From VAZQ01 sp036555745 (lineage in GTDB: Bacteria > Pseudomonadota > Alphaproteobacteria > Rhizobiales > Xanthobacteraceae): a DNA stretch of 13,167 bases. The position numbers and the translations under genes are program-made. The DNA is taken from assembly GCA_036555745.1 (NCBI GenBank), contig DATBKV010000196.1, positions 1 through 13,167 on the forward strand. Reading direction: 5' to 3'. Below are positions 7,740 to 13,167 of the stretch, piece by piece (the stretch's first letter is position 1; each line of letters opens with the position of its first letter). The notes beneath the pieces were generated by a model, which saw only the letters and a list, made by a program, of their open reading frames with translations, did not search any database and had not been told where the DNA came from.

Positions 7740-8701
7740 GCCGCGATCCCGTAGTCGCGCGCGCTTTCGACCGCCTGGTGGAAGCGCAGCTTGCGGTAAT
7801 ATTCGAACGGGTCCTTCGGCCGCACCAGCGCGCCCGGCGGCACGTCGAACCAGTCCACCAGCCGCGTCAGCAGAAAGCGCAGGGCAGCGCCGCGCGCGAG
7901 CAGCGGCAGCGCAGCGCGTTCGGCGTCCGACAGCGGCCGCACCAGCGCGTAGGCCTGCAGCAGGTTCCTACCCTTGGTGACGTTGTAGGAATGATCGCTC
8001 TCGAAGCACCAGGCGTTGAGGCAGATCGCCACGTCGTAGGCGAGCGTGTCGGTGCAGGCGAAATAGAAGTCGATCAGTCCGGAGAGCTTGTTGCCGAGAA
8101 AGAATACGTTGTCCGGGAACAGGTCGGCGTGAATGATGCCCTGCGGTAGGTCGCGCGGCCAGGCGCGCTCCAGATGCGCGAGCTCGGCCGCCAGGAATGG
8201 CGCGAGGTCGGGGTGCACCTCGTTCGCGCGCGCGCTGCAACTCTGAAAGAGCGCCCGCCAGCCCGCAAGCGAGAGCGCGTTGGCGCGGCTCTTTCTGAAA
8301 TCGAGGCCCGCCAGGTGCAGCCTCGCGAGCGCGCCGCCGAGCGCCGCGCAGTGGTTTGGCGTGGGCCGTCGGATCCACATGCCGTCGAGGAAGGTGATCA
8401 CCGCCGCCGGGCGGCCCGCGATCCGTCCCAGCACCTCGTTCCTCCGGTTCTTGACCGGCTGCGGGCAGGTAATGCCGCGCGCGGCGAGGTGCTCCATGAG
8501 CGCCAGGAAGAACGGCACGTCCTCGGCGGCCACGCGCTTCTCGTACAGCGTCAGGATGAAATAGCCGCGGCTGGTGTGGACGAGGAAATTGGAGTTCTCA
8601 ACCCCCTCCGCGATGCCCTTGTAGGCGAGCAGCTCGCCGATGTCGTAGTCGGCAAGAAAGGCCGCAAGCTCTTCCGCCGCGACGTCGGTATAGACCGCCA
8701 C
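7736..8701 (-). CDS. thrB: Homoserine kinase (APH-fold ThrB)
   Basis: A 321-residue kinase that phosphorylates L-homoserine with ATP in threonine biosynthesis. This is the aminoglycoside-phosphotransferase-fold type of ThrB found in alphaproteobacteria, not the GHMP type of E. coli. Visible motifs are GIAEGVENSNFLV with YFILTLYE (nucleotide loop and Lys/Glu region), the catalytic loop IIH191-A-D193-LFPD-N198, and the metal-binding D211 in GLIDFYFA. Start: GTG at 8701, preceded by TGAGGA with 6 nt spacing, which supports it; it gives the usual MAVYTDV opening. It overlaps rnhA by 4 nt at its 3' end. A 183-nt gap holding repeat B separates it from ispH upstream. The same gene order is familiar from Rhizobiales. 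Confidence 0.96.
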   Translation of the reverse strand: MAVYTDVAAEELAAFLADYDIGELLAYKGIAEGVENSNFLVHTSRGYFILTLYEKRVAAEDVPFFLALMEHLAARGITCPQPVKNRRNEVLGRIAGRPAAVITFLDGMWIRRPTPNHCAALGGALARLHLAGLDFRKSRANALSLAGWRALFQSCSARANEVHPDLAPFLAAELAHLERAWPRDLPQGIIHADLFPDNVFFLGNKLSGLIDFYFACTDTLAYDVAICLNAWCFESDHSYNVTKGRNLLQAYALVRPLSDAERAALPLLARGAALRFLLTRLVDWFDVPPGALVRPKDPFEYYRKLRFHQAVESARDYGIAA

Positions 8702-8773
8702 GTGCTGTCCTCAGGGATGTCCCGCCGGCGGGAACGGTGATCGGAATGCGGCGACCGGGAGCATGACGGGGTC

Positions 8774-8838
8774 TAGCGCCTGCGCCGGAAAAGTGGGAAC
8801 CGGTCTTCCGACAACGACATGCGCAAAATCAAGAAGTC
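8774..8838 (-). repeat. Palindromic repeat family B, copy 2 (inverted)
   Basis: The reverse complement aligns with 4570-4634 without gaps at about 55 of 65 positions, including CGGTTCCCACT and GCGCATGTC. In this copy one arm has changed (GGCGCAGGCGC in place of GGGACATGCGC), so the terminal inverted repeat is no longer perfect. It fills the space between the ispH stop and the thrB start, inside what is otherwise one transcription unit, so the mRNA there should carry this structure. Confidence 0.75.
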
Positions 8839-8884
8839 TGGGCTGCTCGGCGAGGATAGCGACGGCGCGGCGCCAGCCCAGCAT

Positions 8885-9874
8885 TCATTCCGCCGCTTCG
8901 GGATCGCGCAGCGCCCGCGGCAGCGGGAAGAACATGTCCTCGTCCGCGGTGGTGATGGTCTCGACCGCCACCGTATAGCGCTCGGCGAATGCGCCAATCA
9001 CCTCTTCCACCAGGACCTCGGGCGCGGAGGCGCCGGCGGTGACCCCGAGGCTTTGGATCAAGCCGAACACCGACCAGTCGATCTCCTTGGCGCGCTGCAC
9101 CAGCGCGGCGCGCACGCAGCCGTTGCGCTCGGCCACCTCCTTGAGGCGCTGGGTATTGGAGGAATTGGGCGATCCCACCACGATCATGGCCTCGACCATG
9201 GGGGCCACCTTCTTGACCACCTCCTGGCGGTTGGTGGTGGCGTAACAGATGTCCTCCTTGTGCGGGCCGTGGATCTGCGGAAAGCGCGCCTTGAGCGCGG
9301 CGACCACGTCGGCGGTGTCGTCGACCGAGAGCGTCGTCTGCGTCACATAGGCGAGCCGGCTGGGGTCGCGCGGCACGAAGCTTGCGACCTCGTCGACCGA
9401 CTGCACCAGCGTGATGGCCCCGGCGGGAAGCTGGCCCACGGTGCCGACCACCTCGGGGTGGTCGGCGTGCCCGATCAGCACGATCTCGCGCCCGCGTTTG
9501 TGATGGATCTCGGCTTCACGGTGCACCTTGGTGACCAGCGGACAGGTGGCATCGACCGCGAAGAAGTTGCGCCGCTGCGCCTCCGCGGGAATCGACTTCG
9601 GCACCCCGTGGGCTGAGAAGATGACCGGCGCCCCGGTGTCGGGAATCTCGTCGAGCTCCTCCACGAAGACCGCACCCTTGGCCTTGAGGCTTTCGACCAC
9701 GTAGCGGTTGTGGACGATCTCGTGCCGGACATAGACCGGCGCGCCGTAGCGGGCGAGCGCCCGCTCGACGGTATCGATCGCGCGCACAACGCCGGCGCAG
9801 AACCCGCGCGGCGAGCACAAGAGCACCCGCAGCGGGGGCTTTTGCGCGGATTCGACGGCTGGGGACGCGGACAT
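8885..9874 (-). CDS. ispH: 4-hydroxy-3-methylbut-2-enyl diphosphate reductase
   Basis: A 329-residue IspH/LytB, the last enzyme of the MEP pathway, giving IPP and DMAPP from HMBPP with a [4Fe-4S] cluster. The three cluster cysteines are present: C26 (SPRGFCAGV), C111 (DATCPLV) and C210 (EDICYATTNRQ). YVRHEIVHNRYVV, SAHGVPKS, QTTLSVDDT, GSPNSSNTQRL and GVTAGASAPE complete the family pattern. Start: the ATG at 9874 is preferred, with AGCGAGG just upstream; an in-frame TTG at 9937 would add 21 unconserved residues. Oddity: the usual GHAGHPE reads GHADHPE, with D138 directly before the conserved active-site His (H139). It heads the ispH-thrB-rnhA block. Confidence 0.97.
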   Translation of the reverse strand: MSASPAVESAQKPPLRVLLCSPRGFCAGVVRAIDTVERALARYGAPVYVRHEIVHNRYVVESLKAKGAVFVEELDEIPDTGAPVIFSAHGVPKSIPAEAQRRNFFAVDATCPLVTKVHREAEIHHKRGREIVLIGHADHPEVVGTVGQLPAGAITLVQSVDEVASFVPRDPSRLAYVTQTTLSVDDTADVVAALKARFPQIHGPHKEDICYATTNRQEVVKKVAPMVEAMIVVGSPNSSNTQRLKEVAERNGCVRAALVQRAKEIDWSVFGLIQSLGVTAGASAPEVLVEEVIGAFAERYTVAVETITTADEDMFFPLPRALRDPEAAE

Positions 9875-9980
9875 GCGGGCCTCGCTGGGCGTTCTCGCGG
9901 CGCCCTCGACATGGGGCTTGCGCCCCGCCCCTGTCAAGCGAGGGCGCCGTCACATCGGCGGCGCCGCCGCTCCTTCAGGT

Positions 9981-10062
9981 GTCATGCCCCGCGCAGGCGG
10001 GGCATCCAGTAACCTGTGGCCGGACGATCAAAGCACGCACCGGGTGGATAATGGATCGTCCG
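9981..10062. repeat. Palindromic repeat family A, copy 2, with a second inverted repeat
   Basis: The hairpin ATGCCCCGC (9984-9992), loop GCAG, GCGGGGCAT (9997-10005) has a perfect 9-bp stem and is followed by CCAGTAA as in copy 1. Downstream, CGGACGATC (10021-10029) and GATCGTCCG (10054-10062) form a 9-bp inverted repeat around 24 nt, with GGATAATGGATCGTC perhaps a decayed right end. It lies upstream of ispH and downstream of the NTF2-like gene, both on the minus strand. It could act as a terminator for the latter, but there is no T-run. Confidence 0.6.
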
Positions 10063-10092
10063 CCTTCGGCCTTCGCGTACGATGAGAGCTTG

Positions 10093-10686
10093 CTACTTCC
10101 CGCCCAGCCATGCCTCGTAGCGGGCATAGAGCTGCGTGGTCTGCGCGGCGCCGTCGTAATGGACGACCGGCGCGAGCCTGCGGCCGGCGGCGACCAGGCG
10201 CGCGGCCATGTAGCGGTAGGGCTGCGGATAGATCGAGAGGTCGCTTGCCGCGAACAGCTTGTCGAACTCTTCCGACGGCTCGACTGGATCGAGCCGGTCG
10301 CGCTCGTAGACGGCGGCGCGCTCCACGATCGCCCAGCGTCCCTCGCGGCGCTCGAGCCGGTCGAGGAAGCGCGCATGGGAGGTCATGTCGACGAGCACCC
10401 CGCCGATCCCCTGCCGCACCAGGATGACGACGTTGGTCTCGGCCAGCGCGCGCTCGCCGGCAACGCGTACCGTCGAGGGAAAGATCTGGTGCTTGGAGCG
10501 CTGCCCGGCGTCGAAGCTTTGCCGGCAGCGCTCGACGAATGCGCGAAACGGCCCGCTGAACCAGGACACGGCGATCTCGCCTTCCGGCACGAAGGTGGCG
10601 AGCAGTTGCGGCCACCTGCCCTGATCGCGATAGAGGCCCCAGCCCTGGATCAGCTCGGCGCAGGCATATTTGTCGTTGATGTCCAT
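10093..10686 (-). CDS. NTF2/SnoaL-like fold protein
   Basis: A 197-residue protein that resembles the SnoaL-like/NTF2 superfamily (SnoaL_4 type): an N-terminal helix pair (CAELIQGWGLYRDQGRWPQLLATFVPEGEI) followed by strands around SWFSGPFRAFVERCRQ, HQIFPSTVRV and AETNVVILVRQ. The fold serves dehydratases, isomerases, dioxygenase beta subunits and binding proteins, so no reaction can be assigned. The ATG at 10686 is preferred: GGCGGAG lies about 10 nt upstream and the family similarity begins there. In-frame Mets further up (10725, 11049) would run into the divergent dehydrogenase gene. It is divergent from that gene with a 105-bp gap, which hints at shared regulation. The last 45 or so residues (YPQPYRYMAARLV onward) are unfamiliar to me but look coding. 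Confidence 0.8.
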   Translation of the reverse strand: MDINDKYACAELIQGWGLYRDQGRWPQLLATFVPEGEIAVSWFSGPFRAFVERCRQSFDAGQRSKHQIFPSTVRVAGERALAETNVVILVRQGIGGVLVDMTSHARFLDRLERREGRWAIVERAAVYERDRLDPVEPSEEFDKLFAASDLSIYPQPYRYMAARLVAAGRRLAPVVHYDGAAQTTQLYARYEAWLGGK

Positions 10687-10791
10687 GTCGCTGTGGCTCC
10701 GCCCCGGTGAAAGTTGCACCAGCATGCAGGCGCCGGTCATGCCGCGCAATTGGATTTGCCGCAGTGCCCGCCTGCATGCAAAAGAAGCGGC

Positions 10792-11832
10792 ATGAAAGCG
10801 ATCGTGATCCACGAATACGGCCCGCCCGAGGTTCTGCGCTACGAGGAGGTGGCGGATCCCGTGCCGCGCCCGGGCGAGCTTCGCATCCGCGTGCATGCCG
10901 CGACCGTGAACCGCGTTCTCGACGTGAGCCTGCGCGCGGGCAAGGAGGGCGCGCGCGGACCCGTGCTTCCGCTCATCCCGGGGGTCGACTGCGCCGGCAT
11001 CATCGACGCGGTCGGCGCCGGCGTCACGCGCTGGCGCGCACGCATGCACGTCGCCGCGGCCGGCGTCATGCCGCTCGAGATCTGCGGCGAGGACGGCGAG
11101 GGCTACCGCGGGCCGACCGGCATGATGGGGATCAAGCGACCGGGCGGCTTCGCCGAGTTGGTCGCGGTGCCGGCTTGCGCCGCGATCGAGTTACCCGACC
11201 GGCTCGACTTCCACCACGCCGCGGTGGTGATGCGCCACGTGCCGACCGGGTGGAACCTCCTGTGCAACGTCGCGCGGCTGAAGGCCGGCGAAACCGTGCT
11301 GGTCATGGGCGCCGGCGGCAATCTCGGCAGCGTCGGCATTCAGATCGCCAAGAACGTGATCGGCGCCAAGGTGATCGCCGCCGCCGGCTCGGCCGCCCGC
11401 GCCGCGCTCGGCCGCGCGCTCGGCGCCGACTGCGCGATCGATTACAGCCGCCAGGATTTGCACGCCGAGGTGATGGCGTTCACCGGCGGCAAGGGCGTTG
11501 ACGTGCTCTACGACAATATCGCCAACCCCAAGGTGCTGCCGATCGCCTTTCGCTGCCTCGGGTTCGACGGCCGGCTGGTGACCGCCGGCGCGCATGGCGG
11601 GCCGAACGTCACCATCGATTTCTCCCACCTCTACCACAAGCGCATCACCATCAAGGGCCAGCCCGGCTACCACCCGCCCGACGTCGCGAAGTGCTTCGCC
11701 GCCGCCGCCGACGGCAAGATCAAGGCGCAGATCGAGCGCGTGCTGCCGCTGTCGCGCGCCGCCGAGGCGCACCGGCTGGTGGAGTCCGGGGAAGTCGCAG
11801 GCAAGATCGTGCTCGACCCGACGCAGGGTTAG
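10792..11832 (+). CDS. Quinone-oxidoreductase-like alcohol dehydrogenase (MDR superfamily)
   Basis: A 346-residue medium-chain dehydrogenase/reductase. The N-terminal GroES-like domain shows MKAIVIHEYGPPEVLRYEEV, the opening typical of quinone oxidoreductases, then PGVDCAGIIDAVGAGV. The Rossmann part has the dinucleotide motif GAGGNLGSVGIQIAK, with GADCAIDYS and GKGVDVLYDNIA further on; the C-terminus is VESGEVAGKIVLDP. I see no cysteine-rich structural-zinc loop and no convincing catalytic-zinc set, so it is probably a zinc-free NAD(P)H-dependent reductase. The substrate is unknown. The ATG at 10792 matches the family start; a 26-residue upstream extension overlaps the divergent gene's 5' region and lacks similarity. 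A weak GAAG ribosome site is present. Two hairpins follow the stop. Confidence 0.88.
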   Translation: MKAIVIHEYGPPEVLRYEEVADPVPRPGELRIRVHAATVNRVLDVSLRAGKEGARGPVLPLIPGVDCAGIIDAVGAGVTRWRARMHVAAAGVMPLEICGEDGEGYRGPTGMMGIKRPGGFAELVAVPACAAIELPDRLDFHHAAVVMRHVPTGWNLLCNVARLKAGETVLVMGAGGNLGSVGIQIAKNVIGAKVIAAAGSAARAALGRALGADCAIDYSRQDLHAEVMAFTGGKGVDVLYDNIANPKVLPIAFRCLGFDGRLVTAGAHGGPNVTIDFSHLYHKRITIKGQPGYHPPDVAKCFAAAADGKIKAQIERVLPLSRAAEAHRLVESGEVAGKIVLDPTQG

Positions 11833-11839
11833 TGCGCAC

Positions 11840-11889
11840 GGTCACTTTTGACCAAGCTCGATCCGAGTTCCGCCCTCGGCACGAGGGCG
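11840..11889 (+). terminator. Candidate terminator hairpins after the dehydrogenase gene
   Basis: Just after the stop are GGTCA-CTTT-TGACC (11840-11853) and CGCCCTCG-GCA-CGAGGGCG (11871-11889). The second is a perfect 8-bp stem with a 3-nt loop. No T-run follows, so if these stop transcription it is not by the classical Rho-independent route. They separate the dehydrogenase gene from the trcR promoter. Confidence 0.35.
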
Positions 11890-11925
11890 AGCGGGTGCGC
11901 CGGGTCATGCATCGCGGCTTCCCCA

Positions 11926-11955
11926 TTGCGCCGGGGTGGGCCGAGTGCCTATATT
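11926..11955 (+). promoter_or_regulatory. Putative sigma70-type promoter of trcR
   Basis: TTGCGC (11926-11931) and TATATT (11950-11955) are separated by 18 bp. This is the best housekeeping-like promoter I see in the window. It predicts a start of transcription near 11962 and a leader of about 70 nt before the trcR ATG. Confidence 0.45.
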
Positions 11956-11968
11956 CCCGGCACTTCCG

Positions 11969-11981
11969 TCATCATTGATGA
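11969..11981. promoter_or_regulatory. 13-nt palindrome in the trcR leader, possible operator
   Basis: TCATCATTGATGA is a perfect inverted repeat around a single central T. It sits about 13 nt after the putative -10 box, at a position where a bound protein could block initiation or early elongation. Its A/T richness stands out from its surroundings. The binding protein is unknown. Confidence 0.35.
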
Positions 11982-12032
11982 CACCCAGGCTTCGCCTCCG
12001 AGGGGCGGGCGGAGCGCAGAGGAGATTTAACC

Positions 12033-12719
12033 ATGGTTGCAGTCCCGCTGATGCCGAAAGCGACCGCCGTGTGGCTGGTGGAGAACACCGCGCTCTCGTT
12101 CGATCAGGTGGCGGATTTCTGCAAGCTTCACCCGCTCGAGGTGAAGGCGATCGCGGACGGCGACGCGGCGCAGGGCATCAAGGGACTCGATCCCGTGCTG
12201 ACCGGGCAGCTCAGCCGCGAGGAGATCGAGAAGGGGGTCGCCAATCCCGACTACCGGCTCAAACTGCTCGACCCCAAGGTCCGCCTGCCCGAGGCCAAGA
12301 AGAAGAAGGGCCCGCGCTACACCCCGGTGTCGCGCCGCCAGGACCGGCCCAACGCCATCCTCTGGCTGGTGCGCAATCATCCCGAGCTCAAGGACAGTCA
12401 GGTCATGCGCCTCGTCGGCACCACCAAGTCGACGATCCAGGCGATCCGCGAGCGCACGCACTGGAACGCGTCGAACCTGCAGCCGATGGACCCGGTCACG
12501 CTCGGCCTGTGCTCGCAGATCGACCTCGATCTGGAGGTGCATCGCGCCGCCAAGGAGAAGCCCGTCGACGCGGAGGCCCAGGGCGCCACCTTGCTGCCGG
12601 CCTCCGAAACGACGCTGCGGCGGGAGTCCGAGCCCGAGGCGCCGAAGAAGCCCGACGACGAGCTCAACGTCGACGCCGTGTTCGCCAAGCTCAAGCAGAT
12701 CGGCGGCAAGCAGGAGTAG
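12033..12719 (+). CDS. trcR: Cell cycle transcriptional regulator TrcR (DUF1013)
   Basis: A 228-residue cytoplasmic DNA-binding protein of the alphaproteobacterial DUF1013 family, named TrcR in current annotation. Two helix-turn-helix-like segments are visible: about residues 12-43 (AVWLVENTALSFDQVADFC) and about 107-145 (NAILWLVRNHPELKDSQVM then GTTKSTIQAIRERTHWN). Between them lies a basic stretch, EAKKKKGPRYTP. The tail (about 180-215) is acidic, Pro/Glu rich and probably disordered, ending in a short predicted helix (VDAVFAKLKQIGG). The start is well supported: AGAGGAGA (12018-12025) is 7 nt before the ATG. It appears to be monocistronic, with its own promoter and hairpin-forming repeats after the stop. 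The family call is firm; the target genes are not known from the sequence. Confidence 0.95.
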   Translation: MVAVPLMPKATAVWLVENTALSFDQVADFCKLHPLEVKAIADGDAAQGIKGLDPVLTGQLSREEIEKGVANPDYRLKLLDPKVRLPEAKKKKGPRYTPVSRRQDRPNAILWLVRNHPELKDSQVMRLVGTTKSTIQAIRERTHWNASNLQPMDPVTLGLCSQIDLDLEVHRAAKEKPVDAEAQGATLLPASETTLRRESEPEAPKKPDDELNVDAVFAKLKQIGGKQE

Positions 12720-12750
12720 CGGCATCGTTCGCCCGACGCATCGACTCCCT

Positions 12751-12838
12751 GTCGTCCCCGCCCAAGCGGGGACACACATCGTGCAACAAACTCCGGCCTC
12801 CGGAATACTGGATCCCCGCTTGCGCGGGGATGACGACC
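12751..12838. repeat. Palindromic repeat family A, copy 3 (both ends intact)
   Basis: This is the most complete copy. The left hairpin GTCCCCGC-CCAA-GCGGGGAC (12754-12773) and right hairpin ATCCCCGC-TTGC-GCGGGGAT (12812-12831) each have a perfect 8-bp stem. TCGTCCCCGC and GCGGGGATGACGA at the two outer ends mirror each other imperfectly, and TACTGGAT precedes the right hairpin. It lies between the convergent trcR and GNAT genes, where the hairpins could stop transcription from both sides. The form ATCCCC-N8-GGGGAT resembles the dRS3 repeats of Neisseria in layout only. Confidence 0.65.
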
Positions 12839-12881
12839 TTGGCGCTGGCGGGATTGGCGAGCCCGACGTGCGCGCCAGCGT

Positions 12882-13167
12882 TCACCCCAATTCGAACGTG
12901 GTGACGCCGAACACGCGCTCGAGCCGGAGCGGACGGATCGCGCCGGTATACATGCGCGCGGTCTCGAACACCGGTGAAAGCCCCCAATCCTTGGCGAGCG
13001 CGACCGCCGCCGCATTGACGCTGGGAACGTCGAGAAAGATCTCGCCGCCGCCAACGCCCGCGACGAGCGCCGCCAGCACGGCCTCGGCGCCGGCGCGGTC
13101 GTCGGCGACGAGCGGGCCGATCTTGTAACCCACGCGGCACGGACGGATCACGCCCCAGGCCGCAAGC
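12882..13167 (-). CDS. GNAT family N-acetyltransferase, C-terminal part (start outside window)
   Basis: The frame is open through 13167, so the N-terminus is missing; the GTG at 13151 is not taken as the start. The 95 or so visible residues contain VIRPCRVGYKIGPLVADD, then a helix (AEAVLAALVAG), GEIFLDVPSVNAAAVALAKDWGLSP, and the ending ARMYTGAIRP to VFGVTTFELG. This pattern matches the C-terminal Acetyltransf_18-type domain of GNAT proteins. In these, an acyl group is moved from acetyl-CoA to an amine, but the acceptor cannot be read from this part and the acetyl-CoA loop lies upstream of the window. It is convergent with trcR across a repeat-filled gap. Confidence 0.85.
   Translation of the reverse strand, partial: LAAWGVIRPCRVGYKIGPLVADDRAGAEAVLAALVAGVGGGEIFLDVPSVNAAAVALAKDWGLSPVFETARMYTGAIRPLRLERVFGVTTFELG

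Noticed and set aside
4570..8838. The inverted family B copies as ends of a composite transposon
   Set aside because: No transposase lies between them, the enclosed genes are ordinary housekeeping genes, I saw no target-site duplications, and the copies are only about 85% identical.
9875..9937. Extension of IspH to an in-frame TTG at 9937
   Set aside because: The extra 21 residues are not conserved in the family, and the ATG at 9874 has a ribosome site directly upstream.
10687..11049. Extension of the NTF2-like protein upstream to 11049
   Set aside because: It would overlap about 260 nt of the well-supported dehydrogenase gene on the other strand, and the similarity begins at the ATG at 10686.
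12751..12838. Paired hairpins near trcR as a start of a CRISPR array
   Set aside because: There are only two non-identical hairpins in opposite orientation, with no repeated spacer unit and no cas genes.

Overview
The window is about 66% G+C and looks like chromosome from an alphaproteobacterium of the order Hyphomicrobiales (Rhizobiales), close to the Bradyrhizobium/Xanthobacteraceae group. The evidence is gene content and protein wording: TrcR (DUF1013), YqgE with a Rhizobiales-type core, an APH-fold homoserine kinase next to RNase HI and IspH, and a B12-binding radical SAM protein of a type I associate with this group. I see no prophage, insertion sequence, CRISPR array, tRNA or rRNA. Most of it reads as core chromosome with short interspersed repeats in the gaps. 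No stretch over 300 bases lacks a gene. The largest gaps are 3412-3652, 4523-4720, 9875-10092 and 11833-12032.

Left part (1-5203): a membrane signalling protein cut by the window edge (7TM-PAS-GGDEF-EAL, with altered residues in both cyclic-di-GMP domains) is followed by yqgE on the minus strand. Divergent from yqgE is a secreted DsbD-N-like protein, and after it a Prx5-type peroxiredoxin. The last two are thiol-redox proteins lying in the same direction.

Centre (5351-9874, all minus strand): ispH (isoprenoid precursors), thrB (threonine synthesis), rnhA (RNA-DNA hybrid removal) and then a B12-binding radical SAM enzyme of unknown substrate. thrB and rnhA overlap by 4 nt. A repeat occupies the ispH-thrB gap. 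A putative promoter and a long-stem hairpin separate rnhA from the radical SAM gene, which therefore probably has its own transcript.

Right part (10093-13167): an NTF2/SnoaL-like protein (minus) and a quinone-oxidoreductase-like dehydrogenase (plus) diverge from a 105-bp gap. Then comes trcR, with a recognisable promoter and leader, and the C-terminal part of a GNAT acetyltransferase (minus) that runs off the window.

Two families of small palindromic repeats occur. Family A (hairpins of the form ATSCCC...GGGSAT next to CCAGTA/TACTGGAT) is at three loci. Family B (65 nt, about 85% identical) has two copies in opposite orientation that bracket the prx-radical SAM-rnhA-thrB block. I did not find a convincing new multi-gene system. 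The items most worth following are the doubly degenerate c-di-GMP protein, the radical SAM enzyme, the family B repeats and the trcR leader palindrome.
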